From: Pseudomonas sp. CROZ-RG-20F-R04-15
Lineage (GTDB): Bacteria; Pseudomonadota; Gammaproteobacteria; Pseudomonadales; Pseudomonadaceae
NCBI RefSeq assembly: GCF_022662375.1
Contig: NZ_JAKNQL010000001.1
Location: 1 to 64,000 of the forward strand
Length of the DNA: 64,000 bases
Direction of reading: 5' to 3'
Every line of letters starts with the position of its first letter. The stretch's first letter is position 1. The translations under genes were made by a program, and so were the position numbers. Under the pieces are notes generated by a model. The model was given only the letters and a program-made list of their open reading frames with translations, was not told the origin of the DNA and searched no databases. This document shows positions 54,324 through 63,545 of this stretch, piece by piece.

Positions 54324-54739
54324 TAGTGCTTGATACCAACGTTCTATCAGAGTTCATGCGAATCGAGCCTGAGACCCGAGTGCTCGCCTGGGTTGATGCA
54401 CAGCCTGCGATGGAACTGGCTGTGAGTGCCGTGACCGTGGCAGAAATACTCCACGGCATCGCACGGCTGCCTTCCGGTAAGCGCAAACAGAAACTTGAGG
54501 CTCATGCCATGGCGATGTTCGAAGAGGATTTCGCCGGGCGCATTTTTCCGTTCGATGCTCATGCCGCTGTCGAATACGCAACGTTGGTCGCTGAGTGCGA
54601 GTCAAAGGGCCGCGCGGCTTCGATGGCTGATGCGCAAATTGCTGCTATCTGCCGAACTCATGGTGTTCCCATAGCCACCCGTAACGTGAAGGATTTTCAG
54701 TTCAGTGGTGTCGAGGTGATTAATCCTTGGCAGAGCTGA
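54320..54739 (+). CDS. FitB/VapC-family PIN-domain toxin
   Basis: The 139-residue product has the PIN-domain acidic residues MIVLDTNVLSEF (Asp5), EILHGI, and SMADAQIAAICRTHG, the pattern of VapC/FitB ribonucleases that cut tRNA or other RNA when freed from antitoxin. It is co-translated with the antitoxin. Type II toxin-antitoxin function follows from the pair; the RNA target is not known. Confidence 0.88.
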   Translation: MIVLDTNVLSEFMRIEPETRVLAWVDAQPAMELAVSAVTVAEILHGIARLPSGKRKQKLEAHAMAMFEEDFAGRIFPFDAHAAVEYATLVAECESKGRAASMADAQIAAICRTHGVPIATRNVKDFQFSGVEVINPWQS

Positions 54740-54781
54740 GTCACTTCATAATTAACGGAATCATAAGAAAAAGGTGGTCGC

Positions 54782-55213
54782 ATGAAGCGTAAAAAGGTTG
54801 AAGCCAGCAGGCTGGACTCCTTCCTGGTTGATGATTTTCCCGTTCTTGACGGTCTAGCGAACCCGATAAAAAACGACGATGACTTCCAAGTGCGAATGGC
54901 CCTGATTGATGAGCTTTATTCCCACGCAAGCACCGAGGATGATGCTGCGGCACGATTTGCGGAGTTTGTGGCTGATCGGGTTTATGAGTACGAAAGTGAA
55001 ACGGTGTTGATTGCTTATTCGTCCCAATCTGAAGCGCTGGCGTTTCTGCTGTCGGAAAGAGGCGTCAAACAGAAAGACTTGTCTGAGATCGCAACTCAGA
55101 GTGCTGTTTCAGAGATATTGAATAACAAGCGAAAAATGACCGTTGCACAGATAAAGGGATTCGCCGAGTTCTTTAAAGTGCCGGTCGAGTTTTTTATGCA
55201 CGGTGTGGTTTGA
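54782..55213 (+). CDS. HigA-like XRE antitoxin without an adjacent toxin
   Basis: The 143-residue product has an acidic N-terminal half and an XRE helix-turn-helix (LSERGVKQKDLSEIATQSAVSEILNNKR, about residues 86-113) with the KIKGFAEFFKVPVEFF-like ending of HigA-type proteins (here QIKGFAEFFKVPVEFF). HigB toxin normally lies just upstream; the 42-base gap to the PIN toxin leaves no room, and none follows. It may act alone, or regulate the FitAB pair. Confidence in the fold is good, in its role low. Confidence 0.75.
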   Translation: MKRKKVEASRLDSFLVDDFPVLDGLANPIKNDDDFQVRMALIDELYSHASTEDDAAARFAEFVADRVYEYESETVLIAYSSQSEALAFLLSERGVKQKDLSEIATQSAVSEILNNKRKMTVAQIKGFAEFFKVPVEFFMHGVV

Positions 55214-55240
55214 CGTGAAGCGGTGATGGGTCGGACGCAA

Positions 55241-55330
55241 TCGCGAGCAGGCTCACTCCTACGGGTAACGCGTCGATCACAGATTATGTGGGCGACGCCA
55301 ATCCCCCTGTAGGAGTGAGCCTGCTCGCGA
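55241..55330. repeat. REPIN of a second REP subtype
   Basis: Inverted arms 55241-55262 and 55308-55330 carry TAGGAGTGAGCCTGCTCGCGA, a variant of the REP core with GTAGGAGTGAGC in place of GTGGGAGCGAGC. It lies between the HigA-like gene and the end of the chemoreceptor gene. Confidence 0.9.
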
Positions 55331-55360
55331 TGCGGTTGTAGCTTCAGCGCTGAACCAGGA

Positions 55361-57280
55361 TCAAACGCGGAAGTGGCTGACCATCTGCTGCAACTGACCA
55401 CCCAGGCGTGCCAGTTCAACACTCGACGCTGCCGTCTCATCACTCGCTGCGGCGGTCTGTTCGGACACGTCGCGCACGTTGATGATGCTGCGGCTGATCT
55501 CTTCAGCCACGGCGCTCTGCTGTTCGGCAGCAGCAGCGATCTGCTGGTTCATCGACTGGATGTTCGACACCGTGCGGGTGATGTTTTCCAGCGATGCGCC
55601 AGCCTTGCGCGTCAGGGCGACGCTGCTGTCGGTCAGGGCGCGGCTGTTGCTCATCACGGCCGAGACTTGCTGGGTGCCGTTCTGCAGACCGGCGACCAGG
55701 CCTTCGATTTCTTCGGTGGATTTCTGCGTGCGCTGAGCCAGACCACGCACTTCGTCGGCAACCACGGCAAACCCACGACCGGCTTCACCGGCACGGGCGG
55801 CTTCGATCGCGGCGTTGAGCGCCAGCAGGTTGGTCTGTTCAGCCACAGCCTTGATCACGTCCATGACGCTGCCGATCTTGTCGCTTTCCTGTTGCAGCAC
55901 GCTCATGGCTTCGGTCGAGCGCACCACTTCGCTGGCCAGACGTTCGATCTGGGCGATGGCTTCGTTTACGACTTTGTCGCCTTCACGGGCTTCGCCGTCA
56001 GCGGCGGCGGCCGCTTGCGAAGCTTCTTCGGCGTTGCGCGCGACTTCCTGCACGGTGGCGGTCATCTCGTGCATCGCGGTGGCGACCTGATCGGTCTCGA
56101 CTTTCTGACTGTTCACACCGGCGCTGGTCTGCTCGGTCACGGCCGAGAGTTCTTCGGCAGCGCTGGCGATCTGGGTGACGCCGTCGCGGATGCCGCTGAT
56201 CAAGTCGCGCAGAGTCACGCCCATGCGCGCGATGCCTTGTTGCAGTACGCCAAGTTCGTCACGGCGGGTGACGGTGACGTTCTGGGTCAGGTCGCCGCTG
56301 GCGATGCGCTCGACTACAGCCAGGGTTTCTTGCAGAGGACGGGTGATCTGACGGGTGATGATCACCGCAGCAATTACGCCGACCAGCAATGCCAGCAGGG
56401 TGCTGATCAACTGGAAGGTACGTGCCTGAGCGCTTTCGACATCGCGGCGGTCGAGTTGAATCTGATACAGCTGCTCGCTGGTGTTGACGATCGCGGTGCC
56501 TTGATCGGTCATTTCCTTACGGGCCTGCACAGCGTCGGTATTGGCGTTTTTATAGGCCATCAACGCGCTGCGATAGTTGACCAGTGCGGTTTCCAGCTGA
56601 CGCAGGGCGTCTTGCTGAGAATCGGCGAAATGCACGTTCAGTTGCTTGAGGCTGGCGATCGCGAGATCCAGTTGGCCGACGGCTTTCTGCTCGGTGTCGG
56701 CGTTGGTGGTGGCGGTGTAGCCGCGCACTTCGTAGCGCGCGAGGATGAACGCTTCCTTGGCGGCGGTGATCGCCTGGAACTGTTCGAAACGCTGCTCGCT
56801 CATGTCCATCTGCTGCACGCGTTTGCTGATCGATTCGATCTGGTTGTACGCGGTCTCGGCACTCACGCTCATGCTGTCGCGGGCGCTGTTGCCGGTGCGA
56901 TAGGCGTTGCGCATTTTATTCAGCGATGTCTGGTATTCAGCGATGGTCGCGGCCTGCTCCTTGAGCAGTTTGACGTTTTCCGGGCTCTTGAAGCTGTTGA
57001 TCAGCTTCTGTTGCTGCGCGGCGAAGCTTTCGAGGGTGGTCTGCACGTTCTGCGCGGCGGTTTCATCGCCATTGGTCAGCATGTATTGCAGGCGCACCAC
57101 GCGCAGTTTGGTCAAACCGGCATTGAGCTGGGTGATGTCGCTCATCCAGTTGCTGCGGTCGATCAGGCCACCGAGGCTGGTCCAGCCCGTCAGGGCCAGC
57201 ACGCAGGTCAGGGCCAGTACCAGGCCGAAGCCCAGACCCAGTTTCATGTTCACGCTGATGTTGCCGAACCAGCTATTCAT
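55361..57280 (-). CDS. Methyl-accepting chemotaxis protein with helical bimodular-type sensor
   Basis: The 639-residue product has a membrane helix (about residues 12-32), a long helical periplasmic region (about 35-285, about 250 residues, the size of helical-bimodular domains that bind organic acids), a second helix (about 288-308), HAMP and the signalling domain with [19 protein letters not shown] and [16 protein letters not shown] hairpin tip ([17 protein letters not shown]). GGAGG precedes the ATG at 57280. No C-terminal CheR/CheB tether is seen. It senses an unknown ligand and signals to CheA. A possible sigma-28 promoter lies upstream. Confidence 0.9.
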   Translation of the reverse strand: MNSWFGNISVNMKLGLGFGLVLALTCVLALTGWTSLGGLIDRSNWMSDITQLNAGLTKLRVVRLQYMLTNGDETAAQNVQTTLESFAAQQQKLINSFKSPENVKLLKEQAATIAEYQTSLNKMRNAYRTGNSARDSMSVSAETAYNQIESISKRVQQMDMSEQRFEQFQAITAAKEAFILARYEVRGYTATTNADTEQKAVGQLDLAIASLKQLNVHFADSQQDALRQLETALVNYRSALMAYKNANTDAVQARKEMTDQGTAIVNTSEQLYQIQLDRRDVESAQARTFQLISTLLALLVGVIAAVIITRQITRPLQETLAVVERIASGDLTQNVTVTRRDELGVLQQGIARMGVTLRDLISGIRDGVTQIASAAEELSAVTEQTSAGVNSQKVETDQVATAMHEMTATVQEVARNAEEASQAAAAADGEAREGDKVVNEAIAQIERLASEVVRSTEAMSVLQQESDKIGSVMDVIKAVAEQTNLLALNAAIEAARAGEAGRGFAVVADEVRGLAQRTQKSTEEIEGLVAGLQNGTQQVSAVMSNSRALTDSSVALTRKAGASLENITRTVSNIQSMNQQIAAAAEQQSAVAEEISRSIINVRDVSEQTAAASDETAASSVELARLGGQLQQMVSHFRV

Positions 57281-57370
57281 CAAAAATCCTCCAGAAACGT
57301 TGGGTTTCTTGTCGTCGGTTAGGCTGGAAGATTGTTGTTTTTTTGAGCCAGCAAGGGTGTTAGCAGGTTT

Positions 57371-57396
57371 GTATCGGCCGCAAATCCGAGAGCTGA
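57371..57396 (-). promoter_or_regulatory. Possible sigma-28 (FliA) promoter of the chemoreceptor gene
   Basis: On the minus strand TCAGC is followed after 13 bases by GCCGATAC, close to the motility-promoter pattern TCAAG-N14-GCCGATAA, about 95 bases before the chemoreceptor ATG. The -35 element matches only in part. Confidence 0.4.
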
Positions 57397-57533
57397 AAGG
57401 ATTTTGTCCTACGGAATTTGTAACAACGGATCCCAAGACTTTTTTCACATGGGTTTCACTGGCCGCCCACGCCCGCCTCTGTACCTTCGCCGCATCGAAT
57501 GAACCCGTGATGCACAGTGGCGAGGCGGTTTTT

Positions 57534-58205
57534 GTGGAATTGAGACTGAGTCTGTTCGGCGTCAAACGCTCGATCGATCTGAGCTTTTTGGCGCGTTTTC
57601 GCAACACCTGGGTGGTGTTGGCGGCATCGGTATTGGTAATCCCCTTGACCCTGTGGTTGCTCGCGCCGGCGGCGGTGCCGGATCTGGCCCACGGCAATAC
57701 GGCGGGTGCACAAGCGTTGGCGGCGGGGTGGGCCAAGGGCGACATGATCGTGCTGGTGCGTCACGTCGAGCGTTGCGATCACTCCAGAGCGGCATGCCTG
57801 AGTGGCAATGACGGCATCACTGATCGCTCGCGCAGTGTCGCGGTGGCGGTCGGTGCGCAGTTCGAGCAACTGGGCCTGAACAACGCCGACATCTATAACA
57901 GCCCGTCGATGCGCACGGTGCAGACCGCCGGTTACATGTTCAACCATGCCGCCAGCGGTGACGACTGGTTGATCAACTGCCGGGGCCGCATGTTGCAGGA
58001 CGCCTTGGCCCACAAGGTTCCCGGTCGCAATCTGGTCCTGGTGACCCACAGCGAATGCATGGCGCAAATCGAGAAAGACCTCAAAGTGCCGACCTCGGAC
58101 ATGGGTTATGGCTCGTCATTGTTTGTTTCCGCCGCCAGCCCGGCGGCTCCCAAGATGCTCGGCTTTATTGAAGCCTCCGACTGGCGCACGGTGACCACCC
58201 GATGA
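57534..58205 (+). CDS. Membrane-anchored histidine phosphatase-family protein
   Basis: The 223-residue product has one N-terminal membrane helix (about residues 26-46) and a periplasmic histidine-phosphatase domain with [10 protein letters not shown] (RHxER, catalytic histidine) and LVTHSEC for the second histidine. Ais/PmrG-like phosphatases of this type act on lipopolysaccharide. The start is uncertain: the GTG at 57534 has GAGG eight bases upstream, while an ATG at 57510 has no ribosome site. Stop and next start overlap by four bases, joining it to the PAP2 gene. Confidence 0.72.
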   Translation: MELRLSLFGVKRSIDLSFLARFRNTWVVLAASVLVIPLTLWLLAPAAVPDLAHGNTAGAQALAAGWAKGDMIVLVRHVERCDHSRAACLSGNDGITDRSRSVAVAVGAQFEQLGLNNADIYNSPSMRTVQTAGYMFNHAASGDDWLINCRGRMLQDALAHKVPGRNLVLVTHSECMAQIEKDLKVPTSDMGYGSSLFVSAASPAAPKMLGFIEASDWRTVTTR

Positions 58206-59023
58206 AATCCCGTTTCTACGTTTATAACTTCGGCATTCCGCTAGCCTGCGCGGCGCTGGTGTTCCTGATGTTCGACATGACCAAGATCGACATCGCCTTC
58301 AGCAACCTGCTGTTCGATCCGCTGACGCAGTCCTTCCCTCTCGACAAAATTCACTTCTTTGAAAAGCTCACCCACAAATGGGCGCGGATCATTCCCAACT
58401 GGACGGCGGAAATCGCTCTGATCGGCGCGCTGCTGTCGGTGGTCTGGCCATTGGTCAATCCGCAGAAGCGTCCGCGCCTCGGCGTAATGCTGGAGCGCAG
58501 TAAGGTCGCGCCAGTGCTGCGCTTTGCCGCTGATCATCGTAGGGATTTTCTGTTTGTGGTGGTCGCGTTTGCCGTTTGCACCGGGGTGATCCACTTCCTC
58601 AAATCCCACACCAGCGTTTACTGCCCGATCGAGACCACCCTGTACGGCGGAAAAATGGCCCACATTGAGTGGTACAGCAACTTTCAACTGTTCCACGAAG
58701 CCGGTAGTGGCCGGTGCTGGCCGGGTGGTCATGCGTCGGGTGGCTTCACCATGCTGGCGCTGTATTTCGTGGCGCGGCGCTATCAATGGCGTTTTTCCAG
58801 TGCAATCTTGTGGGGCTCGCTGCTGTTGGGGTTCATTTACGGCACCACTCGTGTTCTGCAGGGCTGGCACTACATGTCCCACACGTTCTGGGCCGGAGTC
58901 TTCGTCTGGCTGGCGTGTTTACTGACGGCGTTGGCCTTCTACGGACGCGCGCGGCTGGATGTGCCGGTGCTGGGCAAGCGTGAGCAGAAAGCTTTCAGTG
59001 CTCAGCCTGAGGTCTCTCTCTGA
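58202..59023 (+). CDS. PAP2-family membrane phosphatase
   Basis: The 273-residue inner-membrane protein has about six helices and the phosphatidic-acid-phosphatase motifs in variant form: KSHTSVYCP (arginine of the first motif replaced by cysteine), CWPGGHASGG with the catalytic histidine region, and TRVLQGWHYMSH, where histidine replaces the usual aspartate. The variants match a distinct PAP2 subgroup common in pseudomonads rather than a broken gene. It likely removes or transfers phosphate on a lipid carrier or lipid A. Confidence 0.83.
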   Translation: MKSRFYVYNFGIPLACAALVFLMFDMTKIDIAFSNLLFDPLTQSFPLDKIHFFEKLTHKWARIIPNWTAEIALIGALLSVVWPLVNPQKRPRLGVMLERSKVAPVLRFAADHRRDFLFVVVAFAVCTGVIHFLKSHTSVYCPIETTLYGGKMAHIEWYSNFQLFHEAGSGRCWPGGHASGGFTMLALYFVARRYQWRFSSAILWGSLLLGFIYGTTRVLQGWHYMSHTFWAGVFVWLACLLTALAFYGRARLDVPVLGKREQKAFSAQPEVSL

Positions 59024-59041
59024 ACCCGTTCGGATGAAATG

Positions 59042-59073
59042 AAAAACCCGCCAATCATCGGCGGGTTTTTTTT
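59042..59073. terminator. Bidirectional terminator between PAP2 and ArnT-like genes
   Basis: AAAACCCGCC and GGCGGGTTTT enclose AATCATC with T-runs on both strands (TTTTTTTT on +, the A-run giving T's on -). It serves both convergent genes. Confidence 0.9.
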
Positions 59074-59090
59074 ATGCGGCTGCGCAGGCC

Positions 59091-60530
59091 TCAATAGCCG
59101 ACGAAGTAATACGCCTGACGCCCGACCATCATGGTTTTGAGCACTTTCAGTGGTGGCGTGGGCTCGCTGTCGCCGGCCATCACCACGACATGCGAGGGCG
59201 AGGCCGTGAGGAAATCTCGCAACTGCGCCTCGGTATCCAGCCCTTTGAGTACTTGCTGGGTATAGAAGACCGTCGCGCCACCGACCCGCTCATTGGCCTG
59301 AAACAGTGCGACTTGATGCCCGGCGGTCTGCAGTGTCTGAATTTCTGCGCTCAATGGCAGGAACGAAAGCTTTTTGTCGGCGTGGGGCAGTGCCCATTGC
59401 GCGGCGGCGAGGTAACTGCCGATTACCAGCGTGAGCACACCCACTGCCAGTGTCTGACGATGACGGGCGATTCGGCCTACGAATCGATTGGCGGATTCGT
59501 ACTGCTTCAATCGTTCGAACAACACGCCTGCATATTCTGCTGCGATCACCGCTGCGGCTGGCGTCATCGACATCAGGTACACCGTGCGCTTGCTCGACGC
59601 CAACGTCAGCATCACGAACTGCGCTACGATCCACAGGCTGAAAAACAGCAAGTAGCGGTTGGCCTTCAGTTGTTTGCGGAAATGCCAGAGCCCCAGGTAC
59701 ACCAGAATATTCCACGGCAGGAAGGCTTCCGGCAGCTTGGCGAGATAGTAATAGAACGGTTCATAGTGCCCGGCCTCGACGAACGAACCGCTGAAGCGCC
59801 CGACACTGTTGGTCAACAGCACCTCTTTGACGGCCTGCGCGCCGCCGTGCTGAAAGAGGATGACGAGCCAGATCAGCAGCGGAATCAAGCCGATCAGGGT
59901 TAGTAAGCCCGGCCGCAGCCAATCGGTGATTTTAAGGCGCTTGTCCATCAGGTTGTCAGCCAGCAGATAGGCAAAAATCACTACCCCCGGCATGGCCAGC
60001 CCCAGCACACCTTTGCTCAATGTAGCGATGGCGATCCCGACGACAAACAACAACGAGTTGCCGAGAGTCGATGCTCGTTGCGCCTGGAAAAAGGCCAGTA
60101 GTGCCGTGGTCACGCCGAGGGCGAGCAATGCATCTTCACCGACGCCGCGCACATTGCTCCAGTAACTGGCCATGGTCGCGAGCAGAACGCCCGCCGTCCA
60201 GGCAATCATTTTCGGTCGTTCAAAGCGGCGCAACATGCCGTACAGCAGCATCACACTGAGCAGCCCGGCCACCGCCGACGCCAGTCGCACGGCCCACGGT
60301 GAAACGCCGAACACGCGCATCGCGCCAGCGTCCAGCCACAGGCTCAGTGGTGGTTTTTCCAGAAACGGTTCGCCGAACAGGCGTGGCGTCACCCAGTCGT
60401 CGTCCAGATGCATCTCCATCGCGATGCCGGCGACGCGAGCCTCAGTGGAGCCTTGCAATTGGTGGTTACCCAGCGCGAAGAAAAACAGCAGGGCGGCAAG
60501 CAGAAACAGCGAAGTGACGGCACGCGACAT
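59091..60530 (-). CDS. ArnT-like (PMT-family) membrane glycosyltransferase
   Basis: The product, 479 residues from the chosen start, has many membrane helices (about twelve) and the family segment STEARVAGIAMEM...WVTPRLFGEPFLEKPPLSLW (about residues 26-65), the region of ArnT that meets the lipid-carrier substrate. ArnT adds 4-amino-arabinose to lipid A from undecaprenyl phosphate; relatives add other sugars. The ATG at 60530 is taken; the frame is open to an ATG at 60569 with no ribosome site either. With the two phosphatases across the terminator it suggests envelope-lipid decoration. Confidence 0.78.
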   Translation of the reverse strand: MSRAVTSLFLLAALLFFFALGNHQLQGSTEARVAGIAMEMHLDDDWVTPRLFGEPFLEKPPLSLWLDAGAMRVFGVSPWAVRLASAVAGLLSVMLLYGMLRRFERPKMIAWTAGVLLATMASYWSNVRGVGEDALLALGVTTALLAFFQAQRASTLGNSLLFVVGIAIATLSKGVLGLAMPGVVIFAYLLADNLMDKRLKITDWLRPGLLTLIGLIPLLIWLVILFQHGGAQAVKEVLLTNSVGRFSGSFVEAGHYEPFYYYLAKLPEAFLPWNILVYLGLWHFRKQLKANRYLLFFSLWIVAQFVMLTLASSKRTVYLMSMTPAAAVIAAEYAGVLFERLKQYESANRFVGRIARHRQTLAVGVLTLVIGSYLAAAQWALPHADKKLSFLPLSAEIQTLQTAGHQVALFQANERVGGATVFYTQQVLKGLDTEAQLRDFLTASPSHVVVMAGDSEPTPPLKVLKTMMVGRQAYYFVGY

Positions 60531-60599
60531 AGGGTTCAGGCAACCGGAAGGGGCGGGAGGCCTGAGCATACGACGGCAATCCTTAACGAATTGTGAAAC

Positions 60600-61187
60600 T
60601 CACGCCAAAGGTTTCGACCAGCGCTTTTCCGGTGTCTCGAACCTTGAATTGACCAGCGCCGTCAGCACGTGGTCCTGCCAGCGTCCGGCAATGTTCAGAT
60701 ACGCCTTGGCGTAACCCTCACGTTCGAAACCCAGGCGCTCAAGCAAGCGAGCGCTGCGTTCGTTGCCGGGAATGTAGTTGGCCATGATCCGGTGCAGATT
60801 CTGGGACTCGAACATATAGTCGATGCCAGCCTCCAGCGCTTCGTGCATCAAGCCCTGTCCCTGTTGGGCTTCATCAATGTGATAACCCAGATAACACGCC
60901 TGAAAGGCCCCGCGAATAATGCCGCTGAAGTTGCAGGCGCCGATCATTTGCTGGCCATACGGGGTCAGCAGCGCGAAGTGCATGGCCAGCCCGGCCTCGA
61001 ATGCGCTGGCCTGTATTTCAAGGCGTCGGCGAATCTGCTCGGTGGAAAAATACTCGGTGGTGCGGATAGGCGACCATGGCGCGAGGTGACGCTGGTTGCG
61101 TTGATAGAACTGGCTTTCAAGGTCGGCTTGTTCCGGAGCCAGTATCGCGAGCGTCAGGCGTTGGCAGGGCAGGGTCAACAGCGGCAT
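60600..61187 (-). CDS. GNAT acetyltransferase, RimJ/RimL type
   Basis: The 195-residue product has the GNAT fold of the RimJ group: LRLAILAPEQAD-type start (LTLAILAPEQAD), YHIDEAQQGQGLMHEAL (acetyl-CoA loop, Q/RxxGxG/A in the form QQGQGL) and NIRSARLLERLGFEREG-like pattern (NERSARLLERLGFEREG). RimJ acetylates protein N termini; relatives modify other amines. GGAG precedes the ATG at 61187. A 260-base gap with a terminator follows on its far side. Confidence 0.85.
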   Translation of the reverse strand: MPLLTLPCQRLTLAILAPEQADLESQFYQRNQRHLAPWSPIRTTEYFSTEQIRRRLEIQASAFEAGLAMHFALLTPYGQQMIGACNFSGIIRGAFQACYLGYHIDEAQQGQGLMHEALEAGIDYMFESQNLHRIMANYIPGNERSARLLERLGFEREGYAKAYLNIAGRWQDHVLTALVNSRFETPEKRWSKPLA

Positions 61188-61279
61188 CGGGCGCTCCGGA
61201 GTGGGAAATCTTCCGGCAGGTTGGCGCACTCACCTGTTGGAGAGCAAGCCCTCACAGGCTGACGCGGCAAATCCGAGGC

Positions 61280-61305
61280 AAAAAAAAGCCCGCAGGAGCG
61301 CGGGC
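61280..61305 (-). terminator. Terminator of the DUF6124 gene
   Basis: On the minus strand GCCCGC-GCTCCT-GCGGGC is followed by TTTTTTT. It lies about 150 bases beyond the DUF6124 stop; the gap 61306-61447 has nothing else I can support. Confidence 0.8.
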
Positions 61306-61447
61306 GAACCGTAGTTTCTTGAATGAGCGAGCGGACTGTACAAGGCTTGGCCGCGTAGCTGCAGTGAAGAAAAATTCATCTCGATGGGCGGCTCGGCGTT
61401 GGCCGACGCTTACCCGAGCGACGGGGCGACTCGTACAGTTTCACCCG

Positions 61448-61819
61448 TCAATGGCGGGTTTCAGGCCCGCAGGTTTGCGGTCCCTGCGGGTCAAGATTGT
61501 CCCGCGCCCGGCAGACCAGGATCTCGGCCAGTGCGCTCAGTTGCTTCATTGCCACCGCCACATGGCGTTTGGAGCCATCGAACTCATCGGCAAGGTTTGC
61601 GCTGATGGCGACGAGGGAGTCGAGGATCTCGCTGGCGTGGGTGAGCAGGGTCAGTGTGTCGACATCGTCGCGCACCCTGATGAGCTGATTGAGTGGAACA
61701 TTACGCCGGCGACGGGTCGCCTCGGCGCGTGCGGTGGTGTTCGACTGAGGTTGGGTGCTGGTCGCTGGCGCGTCGGAAGGTGCCGAGCCAACCAGCGAAA
61801 GTTGTGGGGTCTTTTTCAT
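61448..61819 (-). CDS. DUF6124-family small protein
   Basis: The 123-residue product ends with DVDTLTLLTHASEILDSL and CRARDNLDPQ, the signature of the pseudomonad DUF6124 family, after a basic, disordered N terminus. The function is not known. GGAG precedes the ATG at 61819. It stands alone between a terminator and the DUF2252 gene. Confidence 0.8.
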   Translation of the reverse strand: MKKTPQLSLVGSAPSDAPATSTQPQSNTTARAEATRRRRNVPLNQLIRVRDDVDTLTLLTHASEILDSLVAISANLADEFDGSKRHVAVAMKQLSALAEILVCRARDNLDPQGPQTCGPETRH

Positions 61820-61995
61820 GACGTAGCTCCGTGGAGTGAACATTCACTGCAGTTGCGGCTGCCAAACCGTCCGCTGGTTGGCAGTGGTCGTGGAGGGTAA
61901 CGTCCTGAGGAACTGTCCACCAGTTCACCAAAGTCGACGCGTGTTGCGGGAAATTTCCTAGGACGTTCGGTGTGGGAAGGAGGAGCCGGCCCCAC

Positions 61996-63402
61996 TCAAG
62001 GCATATGGTCAGCGGCAAAATCAGCCTCTGACCGGGCGCGCAAACGGCCCTTGCGACAAGCCATCTGGAAGCGCTCGAAGTCGCGTTCGTTTTGTGCGGT
62101 GTAACTTTGCGCGTACTTCAGCAGCGCATCGGCCAGCGCATCGCCTTTGCCAATGTAACCGCTGATTTGCGCCGCGAGGCCGGATGCCTTGGCATGTGCC
62201 CGGGCGAGGGCTCGGCCGCACACTCGTCCATAGGCGGCGAAGGTTTCGGCGTCGAAGGTCTCAAGCTCAGCGGAGATTTTCATATCGCGCAGTTGCCGCA
62301 CATAGAAGTGCCGACCGTTGGGACCGGTGGTCCAGCCGAGAAACAGATCGCTGGCGGCCTGCATCAACCGCTGCCCCTCGACCACACGTTGGCCTTCGTG
62401 GCGCGTGCGCGATTTGACTTTGACGTAATCGGCGAGCACCGAACGTCGTGCTTCCTTGAACTGCAGAAACAACGGAAATTCCTGATCGTCGGTCAACAGC
62501 GCCACCAGGCAGCGCGTGCCGACACTGCCGACGCCGACCACTTTGAAGGCCAGGTCCTGGACATGAAACCGTGAAAGCAACTCGCGACGGTCAGGTTGCA
62601 GAGTGTTTCGATAATCACGCATGAACGCGTCGTAGAGCGGGCGCCAGTCCGACAACCGCAACCAGTCATCGTCGGCGTCCAGCAACGTCGTGTTTTTGTG
62701 CAGGTGGAAAATTTCCGGCAGGTCATCGCGAATAATCAGACCACCACTGGCATCGCGCTCACTGATTTTTGGCAGCAGCTCAGCGTGGGTGCGTCGCTCA
62801 GCCTTTTCGATGGCGCGCTCCACATGTTCGAGGGTACTTTTGCGCGCCTGCGCAAGCAGATCGTTATAGCTGATGGACTCGTACCAGTTTTCCAGCGAAC
62901 TCTGTTCGGCGCATTCCAGCAGCGTCGTCTGATAGGCGCCGACCATTTCACGGCACACCTGTTCCTCGATCGACTCGCCGTGGCGCAAGTCGCGGGCAGC
63001 CACCACGAAACTCGCCGCGAGACGCTTGAGATCCCACTCCCACGGTCCGGGATGCGCTTCGTCGAAATCGTTGACGCTGAACAGCAGATTGCGCTCAGGC
63101 GTGGCGAACCCGCCGAAATTCATCAGGTGGCAGTCACCGCAGATGGGCAAGTTCAGGCCCATGTTCGCCGTGCCCGACAAATCGTGTGCCTGCAACAAGG
63201 CATTGCCGCGAAAGAACGTGAACGGCGACACCAGCATGCGCCCGTAACGCAGTTCGACCAGCGACGCGACGCGGCCCTGGCTGGAGGCCTTGATCAACGG
63301 AATCGGGTCGCGGTTCATCTTGCCGGTGGCCGCCTGAGCGCTGCGCGAGCATTTCTTGCGGGCGTCTTTGCCTTGTTGCATGCGGTCTTTTAGAGAGGTC
63401 AT
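61996..63402 (-). CDS. DUF2252-family protein
   Basis: The 468-residue product is a DUF2252 member: MLVSPFTFFRGNA, ICGDCHLMNFGGFATPER, and VNDFDEAHPGPWEWDLKRLAAS. The H-x-x-N and DFDE features recall the catalytic loop of aminoglycoside-phosphotransferase-like kinases, and a kinase role has been suggested for the family but not shown. A later RALARAHAKAS segment is also typical. The ATG at 63402 has no good ribosome site. It diverges from the EamA gene with 143 bases between. Confidence 0.83.
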   Translation of the reverse strand: MTSLKDRMQQGKDARKKCSRSAQAATGKMNRDPIPLIKASSQGRVASLVELRYGRMLVSPFTFFRGNALLQAHDLSGTANMGLNLPICGDCHLMNFGGFATPERNLLFSVNDFDEAHPGPWEWDLKRLAASFVVAARDLRHGESIEEQVCREMVGAYQTTLLECAEQSSLENWYESISYNDLLAQARKSTLEHVERAIEKAERRTHAELLPKISERDASGGLIIRDDLPEIFHLHKNTTLLDADDDWLRLSDWRPLYDAFMRDYRNTLQPDRRELLSRFHVQDLAFKVVGVGSVGTRCLVALLTDDQEFPLFLQFKEARRSVLADYVKVKSRTRHEGQRVVEGQRLMQAASDLFLGWTTGPNGRHFYVRQLRDMKISAELETFDAETFAAYGRVCGRALARAHAKASGLAAQISGYIGKGDALADALLKYAQSYTAQNERDFERFQMACRKGRLRARSEADFAADHMP

Positions 63403-63545
63403 GGGGGCTCGGTGTGGCGGAAGGGGCGCTGTGAGTGTAGAAGCGCTTCCGGGGTTTATCCGCTGGCTTGAGTCGGGTGACGTGAACTCTGAGTTTTGCC
63501 ATGATCATTGCCGGTATTCCATCAGCCCGAGCGAGTGATCCCGTC

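Noticed and set aside
33248..55330. Repeated TGTGGGAGCGAGCC motifs as a CRISPR array
   Set aside because: Copies are single pairs in inverted orientation many kilobases apart, with no regular spacers or cas genes; they are REPINs.
55373..57322. 649-residue open frame on the plus strand opposite the chemoreceptor
   Set aside because: Complement of a clearly conserved chemoreceptor; composition is a mirror of alanine/glutamine-rich coiled coil.
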